NCBI GenBank assembly: GCA_009780175.1
Contig: WRAO01000009.1
Span: forward strand, 1-64,000
Length of the DNA stretch: 64,000 nucleotides
From: Oscillospiraceae bacterium
GTDB taxonomy: Bacteria > Bacillota > Clostridia > Oscillospirales > Oscillospiraceae
Reading direction: 5' to 3'
Below are positions 52,743-61,193 of this stretch, in pieces. The position numbers and the translations under genes were made by a program. Within the stretch, counting starts at the first letter, position 1; the number at the start of each line of letters is the position of its first letter. Below the pieces are notes generated by a model. The model saw nothing but the letters and a program-made list of their open reading frames with translations, was not told the origin of the DNA and ran no database searches.

Positions 52743-55160
52743 ATGGAACAAAACAAAGTGAACCAGACGATAGAAACGCTGCCGATGGTTGCCCTGCGGG
52801 GGATGACGGCGTTTCCGAATATGCTGCTCCACTTCGATGTGGAACGGGCGATGTCGGTTGCGGCGGTGAATGCGGCGCTGGCCGGAGATCAGCGGGTGTT
52901 TTTGCTGACCCAGCGCGAGATTTCAGACGAGGTGCCTGATGAGGCGGGTCTGTTCCGCATGGGGACGATCGGCGTGATTAAGCAGGTGCTCCGGGTGCCG
53001 GGGCATGGGATGCGCGTGATGGTGGAGGGTGTCTCTCGGGCGGGGCTGCAGGGCCTTGCGTCGGAGAGTCCGCATTTTATTGCCAATGTCTGTCCCTTGG
53101 CGGATGAACCTGTGCCGCAGCGGCGGAATGTGAAGACGGACGCGCTGCTCCGGCAATGTCTGGAACTTTTTGAGGTATATACGGAACTGTCCGGCGGGCA
53201 GGGTGAGATCCATGCTGTGTTCACCAGCGACGCGCCCGGCTATGTGGCAGACTATATTGCGCAGAATATCGCGATCCGGCATGAGGAGAAGCAGGAAATT
53301 CTGGAAGAACTGCGGCCTTTGGCGCGGCTCAAGCAAATTCTCCATATACTCAGCAAAGAAGTGGAGATTTTGGAGATCAAGAACGACATCGCCGAGCAGA
53401 CAAGCCAGGTAATGAGCCAGAATCAACGGGATTATTACCTCCGAGAACAGGTCCGCGTGATTAAGCAGGCCCTTGGGGAGTCTGAAGAGGGCGAGGAGGA
53501 ATTGGAGGAGTATCGGAACCAAGTTCTGCTTCTCGGGCTTCCGGAAGAACTGGAAGAGAAACTGCTCAAAGAGGTTGTGCGGTTGGGAAAACAGCCGTAT
53601 AACTCCTCGGAGGCGGCGGTGATCCGCAGTTATCTGGACACGGTGCTCGAGTTGCCTTGGAATGTGACTACAAAAGAGCGTGTGGATATTGCCGCGGCGC
53701 GGAAGATATTAGACGCGGATCATTTTGGCATGGACAAGGTGAAGGCGCGGGTGATTGAGTTTTTGGCGGTGCGGCAGTTGGCGCCGGAGATTAAGGGCGG
53801 GATCATTTGTCTCGTCGGGCCGCCGGGTGTGGGTAAGACGAGTATTGCATCGAGCGTGGCGAAGGCTTTGGGGCGCAATTTCGCGCGGATTTCGCTGGGT
53901 GGGATTCATGATGAGGCGGAGATTCGGGGGCATCGGAAGACCTATATCGGTGCGATGCCGGGTCGGATTATGGCGGCGATGCGGCAGGCGAAAAGCCGGA
54001 ATCCACTGTTGCTGTTGGACGAGATTGACAAGCTTGGGCGCGACCATAGGGGAGACCCAGGGTCGGCGCTGCTGGAGGCCCTCGACTCCGAGCAGAACAG
54101 CACGTTCCGGGATCATTATCTAGAACTGCCCTTTGATCTTTCTGAGGTGTTGTTCATCACCACGGCGAACACGCTTGACACGATTCCGCGGCCTTTGCTG
54201 GACCGGATGGAGGTCATTGAACTCGGGAGTTATACGGACGAGGAGAAGGTGCAGATTGCGGAGCGGCATTTGTTGCCGAAACAGCGCAAGCGGCATGGAC
54301 TCACAGTGCGGCAACTGAAGCTGCGGGCGGACGCGGTGCGGGATATCATCGCGGGGTATACGAGAGAGTCCGGTGTGCGGCAGTTGGAGCGGGAGATTAC
54401 AAAAATCTGCCGGAAGACGGCGGCGCAGATTGCCGAGGGAGAGATCAAGAGCCGCAATGTGACCACGGCGGAGCTGCATGGTTTGCTGGGGGCGCGGAAA
54501 TATCACATCGAGACGGTGAGCCCGGTGGATGAGGTCGGCCTTGTGCGGGGATTGGCTTGGACGAGTGTCGGCGGGGAGATTTTGACCGTTGAGGTGAGTG
54601 TGTTGCCGGGGAGCGGGAAGTTGGAGCTCACCGGAAATCTCGGCAATGTGATGCAGGAGTCCGCGAAGGCGGCGTTGAGCTATATCCGCTCTCGGACTAC
54701 GACGCTTGGGATCGCGGAGGATTTTTATAAGACGCAGGATATTCACATCCACTTCCCGGAGGGGTCGATTCCGAAGGATGGACCGTCGGCCGGGATTGCG
54801 ATGGCGGTGGCGATGGTGTCGGCCTTGACGGGTGCGCCGGTTCGGCGGGATTTGGCGATGACGGGGGAGATTACGCTCCGAGGTCGGGTGCTGGAGATCG
54901 GCGGGCTCAAGGAGAAGACGATGGCGGCGCTGCGGAGTGATATTCGCACGGTGATTGTGCCGCTGCAGAATGAGAGTGATCTGGACGAGATTGATCCGAC
55001 GGTGCGGGCGGCGTTGCAGATTGTGCTGGTGGATCATATGGACGCGGTGTTGGAAATCGCGCTCAGTTTGCCGGAAGGCAAGGGTGAGAAAAAGTCTGCG
55101 CCGGTGAAGAAAGCCACGGCTAGTAAGAAACGGAAGACTGGGGCAGTGATCCAGCAGTAA
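52743..55160 (+). CDS. lon: ATP-dependent Lon protease
   Basis: An 805-residue Lon. The N-terminal substrate domain starts [17 protein letters not shown]. The AAA+ module has Walker [10 protein letters not shown] and [10 protein letters not shown]. The protease domain carries the Ser682-Lys725 dyad (KDGPSAG; GGLKEK). The final ~25 residues form a Lys/Ala-rich basic tail (KKSAPVKKA) not typical of Lon and reminiscent of the trigger-factor tail upstream. AGAGAGGTG upstream. The clpX-lon-engB order is classic in Firmicutes. Confidence 0.97.
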   Translation: MEQNKVNQTIETLPMVALRGMTAFPNMLLHFDVERAMSVAAVNAALAGDQRVFLLTQREISDEVPDEAGLFRMGTIGVIKQVLRVPGHGMRVMVEGVSRAGLQGLASESPHFIANVCPLADEPVPQRRNVKTDALLRQCLELFEVYTELSGGQGEIHAVFTSDAPGYVADYIAQNIAIRHEEKQEILEELRPLARLKQILHILSKEVEILEIKNDIAEQTSQVMSQNQRDYYLREQVRVIKQALGESEEGEEELEEYRNQVLLLGLPEELEEKLLKEVVRLGKQPYNSSEAAVIRSYLDTVLELPWNVTTKERVDIAAARKILDADHFGMDKVKARVIEFLAVRQLAPEIKGGIICLVGPPGVGKTSIASSVAKALGRNFARISLGGIHDEAEIRGHRKTYIGAMPGRIMAAMRQAKSRNPLLLLDEIDKLGRDHRGDPGSALLEALDSEQNSTFRDHYLELPFDLSEVLFITTANTLDTIPRPLLDRMEVIELGSYTDEEKVQIAERHLLPKQRKRHGLTVRQLKLRADAVRDIIAGYTRESGVRQLEREITKICRKTAAQIAEGEIKSRNVTTAELHGLLGARKYHIETVSPVDEVGLVRGLAWTSVGGEILTVEVSVLPGSGKLELTGNLGNVMQESAKAALSYIRSRTTTLGIAEDFYKTQDIHIHFPEGSIPKDGPSAGIAMAVAMVSALTGAPVRRDLAMTGEITLRGRVLEIGGLKEKTMAALRSDIRTVIVPLQNESDLDEIDPTVRAALQIVLVDHMDAVLEIALSLPEGKGEKKSAPVKKATASKKRKTGAVIQQ

Positions 55161-55167
55161 GAGGCAT

Positions 55168-55229
55168 GTAGGGGCGGGGTTCTACCCCGCCCGTTTTGTA
55201 TCGCGGGCGGGGCAGAATCCCGCCCCTAC
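55168..55229. repeat. 62-bp nested palindrome, REP-like; includes lon terminator
   Basis: The outer arms GTAGGGGCGGGGTTCT and AGAATCCCGCCCCTAC pair with one mismatch; the inner CCCCGCCCG/CGGGCGGGG arms also pair. The first half alone (GGGCGGGG-ttcta-CCCCGCCC-gtttt) makes a rho-independent terminator for lon. Confidence 0.85.
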
Positions 55230-55244
55230 GAGAGGGAGCGGAAT

Positions 55245-55868
55245 ATGAATGTACATAATGTGGAGTTTTTGAAGAGTGTGACGAGTCCGGAGAACTTTAT
55301 TGACGATGAGCGGCCGCAGATTGTGTTTGCGGGGAAAAGTAATGTGGGCAAGTCTAGTGTGCTGAACTGCGTACTGCGCCGAAAAAACTTCGCCCGCGTA
55401 GGGCAGACGCCAGGGAAGACGGTGCATATCAATTATTTCCTCGTAGATCAGAAGGCCTATTTTGTGGATTTGCCGGGCTATGGGTATGCGAAGGTATCCA
55501 AGACGGAGCGGGATCGTTGGGGTCGGCTGATGGAGCAATATTTCGGCGCGGGCCTCATTGATCTGGGCGTTATGATCGTAGACGCGCGGCATAAGCCGAC
55601 GAAGGATGACTGTGTGATGGCGGCTTGGTTTAAAGAGACAGGCTGTCCGCTGATGATTGTGGCGAATAAGGTGGATAAGTTGGCGAAGAGCCATATTGAG
55701 CCGAACATGGCGGTGATTCGAGAGACATTGGGACTCTCCTCGGAAGTAGAGATTATTCCGTTTTCTGCTGAGAAGGGTGTTGGGCGAGAGGCCTTGCTAG
55801 CTCGTTTGCAGGAGGCTGCTGCAGTTCCAGGTGAAGCGGATTTGCCTGAGGAGGCACCCTCTCTATAA
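55245..55868 (+). CDS. engB: Ribosome biogenesis GTP-binding protein EngB/YsxC
   Basis: A 207-residue GTPase for 50S assembly. G1 is AGKSNVGKSS, G3 is DLPGYGYAKV, G4 is NKVDK and G5 is FSAEKGVG. The N-terminus is standard. GAGAGGGAG precedes the ATG. It closes the tig-clp-lon block. A 487-base non-coding stretch follows. Confidence 0.95.
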   Translation: MNVHNVEFLKSVTSPENFIDDERPQIVFAGKSNVGKSSVLNCVLRRKNFARVGQTPGKTVHINYFLVDQKAYFVDLPGYGYAKVSKTERDRWGRLMEQYFGAGLIDLGVMIVDARHKPTKDDCVMAAWFKETGCPLMIVANKVDKLAKSHIEPNMAVIRETLGLSSEVEIIPFSAEKGVGREALLARLQEAAAVPGEADLPEEAPSL

Positions 55869-56170
55869 CACTATTTTTATGAGCCTGCGGTTCGCTGCAC
55901 TCGTTTCGCTGAGGCGCCTTACTTTTTTTGCTATCGCACAAAAAAGTAAGCAAAAAAATACGACCCGAGGGCTTCGCCCCCGAGTCCCCCCATTTGACTT
56001 TTGGCATTTGCGCATTCCAGTCATGCGGTTCCGTCTGCCGGCGGAAGCTGGGTCGCTTTCGGGCGTGTATGTTCTTGTGCGGTGGGGTTCGCACTGCACT
56101 ACCTTCCGCCGGGCGAGGCGGAACCATGCGACTTTTGTGCGCACAGGGTAAAAGTCAAAAGGAAGAGATT

Positions 56171-56200
56171 TTCAAGAGAAACCAATTGGTTTCTCTTGAA
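56171..56200. repeat. 30-bp perfect palindrome
   Basis: TTCAAGAGAAACCAA followed directly by its exact reverse complement. It can form a loopless cruciform or bind a dimeric protein. Confidence 0.92.
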
Positions 56201-56296
56201 TCGCCTTTTTGTTTCTTTTTGGCGAAGCAAAAAGAAGGCCTGCCCGGCAGGGCATACAGCCTACTGGCCAGCAGGGCCTAAAAAGAAATATCTCTA

Positions 56297-56325
56297 TAGC
56301 GAAAAACGGAAACTCATGTTATAAT
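56297..56325 (+). promoter_or_regulatory. Extended -10 promoter of the M50/scp operon
   Basis: TG-T-TATAAT (extended -10, 56317-56325), with only a weak -35 (TAGCGA, 56297-56302) at 17 bp. Confidence 0.6.
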
Positions 56326-56355
56326 AAAAAGATGAAAAATTAGGGAGGTGAGCAG

Positions 56356-57042
56356 ATGAATCTATTCCAAAACGGCCTGGATTGGTCGTTTGTGACCGAC
56401 GCCTTGTTCATGGTAATCCCGATCCTCATCTGCCTCACCATCCACGAATTGGCTCACGGAGCGGCGGCGTTGGCGTTGGGAGACGATACGGCGAAGCGGA
56501 TGGGGCGGTTGACGCTCAATCCGATTAAACATATTGATCCGATGGGGTTTATTATGCTGTTAGTTGTCCGGTTTGGTTGGGCGAAGCCTGTGCCGGTAGA
56601 TATGGACAAGTTTAAGAATCCCAAGTTGGGGATGGCGTTGACAGCGCTGGCGGGTCCGATGTCTAACTTTCTGCTGGCGGGTCTGATCTTCTTATTTCAG
56701 GTGCCGCTCGGGTTTATGATGCGGGACGGCGGGCTCGCGCTCTTTGTGGGGGCAAGCCTGCATGAGCGTCTGCTGGCATCGACGGCTTTGATCAGTGTGT
56801 TTCTTGGGGTTTTTAATCTCTTGCCCATTCCACCTTTGGACGGGTCGAAGATTGTGTTTGGGCTTCTCAGAGATTCTCATTACAACTTACTGATGCGCTA
56901 TGAGCGGCTTGGTTTTGTTTTGCTCATCGCGCTCATCTGGTGGGGTGGACTCACGACGGGGCCGCTTCGGGACGTGATGAACGGTGTGGTCAGGTTCATT
57001 TTCGAACTGATGCGCGGGCCGTCTGTCTTTTTGTTCGGTTAA
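56356..57042 (+). CDS. M50 site-2-type metalloprotease (YdiL/RseP-like, small form)
   Basis: A 228-residue, six-helix M50 protease. The zinc motif HELAH is in helix 2 (LTIHELAHGAAALALGDDTAKRMGR-type sequence) and NLLPIPPLDGSK is the second motif. The sub-family without PDZ domain is commonly placed just before scpA, as here. Substrate unknown. GGGAGGTG precedes the ATG. It differs from the SpoIVFB-like enzyme at 36.1 kb by its long, well conserved helix-2 region. Confidence 0.92.
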   Translation: MNLFQNGLDWSFVTDALFMVIPILICLTIHELAHGAAALALGDDTAKRMGRLTLNPIKHIDPMGFIMLLVVRFGWAKPVPVDMDKFKNPKLGMALTALAGPMSNFLLAGLIFLFQVPLGFMMRDGGLALFVGASLHERLLASTALISVFLGVFNLLPIPPLDGSKIVFGLLRDSHYNLLMRYERLGFVLLIALIWWGGLTTGPLRDVMNGVVRFIFELMRGPSVFLFG

Positions 57043-57057
57043 GGGGAGGGGATGTAA

Positions 57058-57858
57058 ATGGAACGAAACCCGACCTTTTATGTAGAGGCCGTTGTCCTTG
57101 GGCAGGAGAACATGGAGGATTTTGAAGGGCCGCTGAATTTGCTTCTCCAACTCGTGTCGAAGAATAAGATCGCCATTGCCGATATTCAGATCGGGGATAT
57201 TTGCGACCAATATCTCGCATCTCTTGAGCAGATGAAGGAGATGGACCTCGAGGTAGCCTCCGAGTTTGTGCAGATGGCTTCGCACCTGGTGTATATCAAG
57301 GCGCGGACTTTGCTTTCGGCGGATCAGGAGATTCCGGAGTTGGAGCAACTCATCCACTCGATGGAGGAATTGCAGTGCCGGGGGCAGTTTACGCAGATCA
57401 AGGGCGTGCTTGAGGCGCTGGAGGCGCGGTATATCCCCGGTGGGGGATATATGGAGAAACCGCCAGAGTATATCCCGGCGGAGGACTATCAGCACCAGCA
57501 TAATTTGCTCGACTTGTTGGAGGCGCTTTTTCGGGTAATCGGGCGGGAGGAGATTGATCTCACCCAGATGGCGGAGAGTCCGCGCTTTGTGATGCCGACG
57601 CCGATTACCTACTCCGTGACGGACAAGGTGGGGGAGATTGTGGCGCGGCTGAAGCGGTCCGGCGCGGTGACGATGCGGACTTTGTTTTGTGAGGCGGAGA
57701 GTCGGTCTGAGGTTGTGGCGACCTTTGTGGCGGTGTTGGAGCTTTGCAAGATGGGGAGCATCGAATTTACCGGCGAGGGCGGGGAGCTGGAAGTGAACTT
57801 TACCGGTGTGGAGCCGCAGCAGATCGAATCTCGGACGATGGTGGAAGAGGAGCAGTAA
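57058..57858 (+). CDS. scpA: Segregation and condensation protein A
   Basis: A 266-residue kleisin that bridges the SMC dimer. The N-terminal FEGPLNLLLQLV and QYLASLEQMKEMDLEVASEFVQMA are typical, and the C-terminal winged helix is present. GGGGAGGGG precedes the ATG. scpB begins one base after the stop, so the pair is co-translated. Length is normal. Confidence 0.96.
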   Translation: MERNPTFYVEAVVLGQENMEDFEGPLNLLLQLVSKNKIAIADIQIGDICDQYLASLEQMKEMDLEVASEFVQMASHLVYIKARTLLSADQEIPELEQLIHSMEELQCRGQFTQIKGVLEALEARYIPGGGYMEKPPEYIPAEDYQHQHNLLDLLEALFRVIGREEIDLTQMAESPRFVMPTPITYSVTDKVGEIVARLKRSGAVTMRTLFCEAESRSEVVATFVAVLELCKMGSIEFTGEGGELEVNFTGVEPQQIESRTMVEEEQ

Positions 57859-57859
57859 T

Positions 57860-58561
57860 ATGGAAGTGCAGAATATCACGGCGGCGGTGGAGGGGATCCT
57901 CTTTGCATCGGGTGAGCCGGTGCCGATGAAGCGGTTGGCGAGCGTGCTGGAGATTGACGACAGAGCGGTGGAGTATGCCATCGTGCAGCTTGAGGCCCAT
58001 TACAACGATGGAGAGCGCGGGGTTCGGGTACTCCGGATGGAGGATGCCGTTCAACTTTGCTCGGCGCCGGAATATGCGGATGTAATCAGGCGGATGCTGG
58101 AGAAACGGCGGGTGCCGCAGTTGAGCCCAACGGCTTTGGAAGTGCTTGCGATTGTGGCTTACTTCCAGCCGGTGACGCGGGCTTATGTGGAGAAGGTGCG
58201 CGGGGTAGATTCGAGCTACACCATGAGTACGCTTCTGGCGCGGGGGTTGATTGAATCCTGCGGATACTTGCAGGTGTTGGGTCGGCCGACCTTGTTTCAG
58301 ACGACGAAGACCTTTCTCCGCACCTTTGACCTGACCAAACTGGAAGACCTGCCGCCCCTGCCGGACGCGGAAGATGGCGAGGCCAAGGCGCAGCTGCAAG
58401 AGGCGATCGAGGCAATCCAGCGGGAGCAGGAGGAGAAGCGTCAGGCGGAGGCAGTGGCCCAAGAATTGCGGAATAGTTTGTTTGAAGATGAGGCACTGGG
58501 GGCGGAAGAAGCTATGGCGGCCGAGGCGGCCGAAGCGGGAGTTGAGCGGGAGGAAGAGTAA
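57860..58561 (+). CDS. scpB: Segregation and condensation protein B
   Basis: A 233-residue winged-helix protein that binds ScpA in the SMC condensin complex. AAVEGILFASGEP and SPTALEVLAIVAYFQPVTR are diagnostic. The C-terminal ~45 residues form a Glu/Ala-rich tail beyond the usual ~190 residues. ATG 57860 follows GAAGAGGAG; an upstream opening at 57806 lies within scpA. It is followed directly by a tiny membrane peptide gene. Confidence 0.95.
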   Translation: MEVQNITAAVEGILFASGEPVPMKRLASVLEIDDRAVEYAIVQLEAHYNDGERGVRVLRMEDAVQLCSAPEYADVIRRMLEKRRVPQLSPTALEVLAIVAYFQPVTRAYVEKVRGVDSSYTMSTLLARGLIESCGYLQVLGRPTLFQTTKTFLRTFDLTKLEDLPPLPDAEDGEAKAQLQEAIEAIQREQEEKRQAEAVAQELRNSLFEDEALGAEEAMAAEAAEAGVEREEE

Positions 58562-58651
58562 ATGTCTTTGGTGTCAGTGATATTTGTGGCGGTTGTTGTA
58601 GTTGCCGTGGCTGGTTTGTTGATTCTGGGACTTATAGGACGCGGTGAGTAA
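58562..58651 (+). CDS. 29-residue single-pass membrane peptide
   Basis: The ATG immediately follows the scpB stop, with GGGAGGA in the scpB end as ribosome site. It encodes MSLVSVIFVAVVVVAVAG..., one continuous hydrophobic helix with a short polar end (GRGE). It ends 32 bases before the DUF2953 gene. Position inside the operon, a clean ribosome site and a full helix support a real small protein; function is unknown. Confidence 0.6.
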   Translation: MSLVSVIFVAVVVVAVAGLLILGLIGRGE

Positions 58652-58683
58652 GGCTGAAAGTGAGCCGGAAGGAGGGGTAGCGA

Positions 58684-59529
58684 ATGCTTTGGGTGTTGGC
58701 CATTGTTTCGGCGGTTTTCCTTGAAGTTTCTAGAATATTCTTTCAGACCCTACCTCCGGTGGTTTCATGGGTCGTTGTGATTTCATCTCTTGTTTTTCTG
58801 GTTTTGGCGGCGGTGTTCAAGAAGTTTCCCCTGTGGGGGGCGGCTTTGTTTTTGGCGTTTGCCGTATTTACGATGTTGTTGCCTTTCTGGTTGCAGACAA
58901 TGATTCTGTGGGTGATTTTTTGGATCGTTGTTGGGATTTTGGGGCTTTTTATATTGATTCAGCCGCTGCGAGTCGGGGTTATGGCGCGGTATGACGCGGA
59001 GGGGTTTGCGGCATTTGCCCGCGTGGGGCCTGTGCAGATCAAGGTGTTCCCGATGAAGAAGGGGCCGAAGAAGGAGAAAAAGCCGAAGGAAGCCCCCCCC
59101 CCGGAAGTGCCGGAGGAAACTGCGGTTTCAGAAGGCGGGTCGGCGGAGAAGCTGCAGGCGGCGCTTTCTATTATCGGGCCGATTTGGGAACAGGTTCGGC
59201 GGAAGCTCCTGTTTAATGAGATTACGCTTCACTATACCGCCGCTACGGATGACGCGGCGCAGACGGCGATTCGATATGGCGCGGCTTCGGCTGCGGTGAG
59301 TAAGATGATGCCGATGATTTGCGGGAATTTCCGAGTGAAGAAGCAGGATGTGCAGATTCGCGCGGATTTTGTGAGCGGGGAAGACAAGGTGTTCTTACGG
59401 GTGCGGCTTTCTATTTCGATTTTTGGAGCGCTGTGCCTTGGACTATTTACGCTGATAAAACTAAAGCAAAGTGGCCTGATTATGAAAGGAGCAAACAAAC
59501 ATGGACAAGCATCCCATCAACCAGTTTAG
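58684..59529 (+). CDS. DUF2953 membrane protein (YtfI-like)
   Basis: A 281-residue protein: two or three N-terminal helices, a Lys/Pro/Glu-rich linker, then a DUF2953 domain (NEITLHYTAATDDAAQTAIRYG; then RVRLSISIFGALC). In Firmicutes this gene precedes ytfJ (gerW), as here. The linker is encoded by a run of ten C (59093-59102) that could slip. The last ~10 residues overlap ytfJ by 29 bases, and the C-terminus after KLKQSG looks like read-through. GAAGGAGGGG precedes the ATG. Confidence 0.85.
   Translation: MLWVLAIVSAVFLEVSRIFFQTLPPVVSWVVVISSLVFLVLAAVFKKFPLWGAALFLAFAVFTMLLPFWLQTMILWVIFWIVVGILGLFILIQPLRVGVMARYDAEGFAAFARVGPVQIKVFPMKKGPKKEKKPKEAPPPEVPEETAVSEGGSAEKLQAALSIIGPIWEQVRRKLLFNEITLHYTAATDDAAQTAIRYGAASAAVSKMMPMICGNFRVKKQDVQIRADFVSGEDKVFLRVRLSISIFGALCLGLFTLIKLKQSGLIMKGANKHGQASHQPV
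59093..59102 (+). repeat. Ten-base poly-C tract inside the DUF2953 gene
   Basis: CCCCCCCCCC in the Pro linker codons. Slippage would shift the frame and cut off the DUF2953 domain. Confidence 0.85.
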
Positions 59530-59872
59530 CGAGGGCGTTGTACAGAAAATCCGGGAGATGATCGAGGTGAACACGATTGTGGGCAACCCGATCACTACGC
59601 CGGACGGGATTATGATTATCCCAGTGAGCAAGGTGACCGTTGGGTTCGTCTCGGGTGGAGCGGATTGGTCGAAAGAGGCGCGGCAGAACGCGAACTTCGG
59701 CTGCGGAACCGGGACTGGGGTTACCGTCAATCCTGTGGGTTTTCTGGTGGTGAAGGACGGGCATGTGAAGATGATGAACATCAATGCGCCCGCGAATTCG
59801 ACTTTGGACCGTGTGATTGAAATGGTGCCGGAGGTTATGGATCGCGTGTCGGAGTGGACCGGAAAAGACTGA
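59501..59872 (+). CDS. ytfJ: YtfJ/GerW family sporulation protein
   Basis: A 123-residue protein with MIEVNTIVGNPITTPDGIMI at the N-terminus and the Gly-rich FGCGTGTGVTVNPVGFLVV, the family hallmark. GerW of Bacillus is needed for efficient spore germination. GAAAGGAG lies before ATG 59501 inside the DUF2953 gene. The DUF2953-ytfJ-dac order is conserved in Firmicutes, so it is a good marker of a spore-forming ancestry. Confidence 0.93.
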   Translation: MDKHPINQFSEGVVQKIREMIEVNTIVGNPITTPDGIMIIPVSKVTVGFVSGGADWSKEARQNANFGCGTGTGVTVNPVGFLVVKDGHVKMMNINAPANSTLDRVIEMVPEVMDRVSEWTGKD

Positions 59873-59941
59873 GGTTCGCATAGTTCACCAGGGCTTTGAC
59901 TATACTAAGCACTGCCTGATTTTGTAAAGGTGGTGTTGATT

Positions 59942-61069
59942 ATGTCGATCAAAAGGGTGCGGATGATTGCGGCTTTGATTTGCGTTTCGGTGATGCTTAG
60001 CCTTTGGATGGTGCCAGAGGCGCAGGCGTCCGGGGCGCCGCGAGTTTCGGCGAAGAGCTATGTATTGTTGGACGCGGGGACCGGGACGGTGCTCCTAGAG
60101 CGGAATGCGGATGTGCAGATGCTGATCGCCAGCACGACAAAGATCATGACGGCTGTTGTGACGCTGGAACACGCGCATCCGGATGATTTGGTGGAGATCA
60201 GACCCGAACACACGGGGATCGAGGGGTCTTCGATGTATCTCAGGGCCGGGGAGACGATGACGGTGCGGGACCTGTTATATGGCCTCATGCTGGCGTCTGG
60301 GAATGATGCGGCGGTGGCTTTGGCTTATCATGTGGCTGGAGGCATCGAGGAATTTGCTGTGCTGATGAATGAGAAGGCTGGGGCGCTGGGCATGACGAAC
60401 TCTAGCTTTCGGAATCCGCATGGGCTGGATGCCGAGGGGCACTACTCTACGGCGCGGGATATGGCGATACTCGCGGCTTTTGCCATGGAGTCGGAGGATT
60501 TCGTGGAAATCGTGAGCACGCGGAGTGCGCGGGCTGCGGGGCGGAGTTTGGTGAACCACAACAAGATGCTCTGGCGGTATCCGGGGGCGGAGGGCGTCAA
60601 GACGGGGTACACGCGGGCATCAGGCCGGAGCTTGGTGTCTGCGGCGAGCCGGGATAGGACGCGGTTGATCTGTGTGACGCTATCTGCGCCGCGTGATTGG
60701 GCTGACCATACGGCCCTGCTTGATTGGGGCTTTGCACATTACCGCTATCATGGGCTATTTGTCCAGGGTGAGGTGGTTGCTACGGTCCCGGTGATTTCCG
60801 GCATGGGGGATTCTGTAGAACTCGTTGCGGAGGCGTGTTTGAAGCTTTTGACGGGAGTGGAGGACGAGGTAGCTGTGGTGATTGAGGCGCCTCGGTTTGT
60901 GTATGCCAGTGTAGCGGCGGGGGACCAAGGTGGCCGTGTGCTTGTTATGGTCAACGGAGAACAGATGCTTGAGACGCGGCTTTTGTATCAGGAGAGCGTG
61001 GAATTAGACCAGACGAATCGGCTGAGTTTCTGGGAAGAGGTTCGATGGCGGTTTGGGCTGGTGGGTTGA
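59942..61069 (+). CDS. D-alanyl-D-alanine carboxypeptidase (DacB/DacF-type)
   Basis: A 375-residue penicillin-binding protein removing the terminal D-Ala from peptidoglycan peptides. A signal peptide ends in AQASG. The three active-site motifs are STTK (S-x-x-K), SGN (LASGNDAA) and KTG (GVKTGYT). The C-terminal domain is the shorter type of sporulation D,D-carboxypeptidases. AAAGGTGG eight bases upstream favours ATG 59942; a GTG at 59930 is inside the ribosome site. It follows ytfJ, as in other Firmicutes. Confidence 0.94.
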   Translation: MSIKRVRMIAALICVSVMLSLWMVPEAQASGAPRVSAKSYVLLDAGTGTVLLERNADVQMLIASTTKIMTAVVTLEHAHPDDLVEIRPEHTGIEGSSMYLRAGETMTVRDLLYGLMLASGNDAAVALAYHVAGGIEEFAVLMNEKAGALGMTNSSFRNPHGLDAEGHYSTARDMAILAAFAMESEDFVEIVSTRSARAAGRSLVNHNKMLWRYPGAEGVKTGYTRASGRSLVSAASRDRTRLICVTLSAPRDWADHTALLDWGFAHYRYHGLFVQGEVVATVPVISGMGDSVELVAEACLKLLTGVEDEVAVVIEAPRFVYASVAAGDQGGRVLVMVNGEQMLETRLLYQESVELDQTNRLSFWEEVRWRFGLVG

Positions 61070-61134
61070 TTTTGAGGGACGCACACCACGGAGGATTCCG
61101 TCGGGGGCGCTGTGCCTTAGGGGAGAAATCCGCA

Positions 61135-61170
61135 GTCAGCTTCGCTGACAGCTCCTTTGGAAAAGGAGCC
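61135..61170. repeat. Paired short hairpins before rluB
   Basis: GTCAGC-ttc-GCTGAC (61135-61149) followed by GCTCCTTTGGAAAAGGAGC (61151-61169). The second resembles the element at 47764-47786. Confidence 0.7.
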
Positions 61171-61193
61171 TACATAAAGAAGGACGTGACAAA

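Larger units (their letters stand above)
55869..56355. other. 487-bp non-coding stretch packed with palindromes
   Basis: No convincing gene. It holds a CTTACTTTTTT/AAAAAAGTAAG hairpin (55918-55928 with 55940-55950), GGGC-ttc-GCCC-type hairpins near 55966-55982, the 30-base perfect palindrome 56171-56200, a near-perfect TTCTTTTTGGC-gaa-GCAAAAAGAA hairpin (about 56212-56237) and a G/C-rich inverted stretch near 56238-56280. The next promoter lies at its end. Frames through it lack ribosome sites and read as repeat peptides. Confidence 0.75.

Noticed and set aside
55831-56324. Overlapping + and - frames of 90-120 codons in the gap after engB
   Set aside because: They run through hairpins, lack ribosome sites, and their peptides look like translated repeats.
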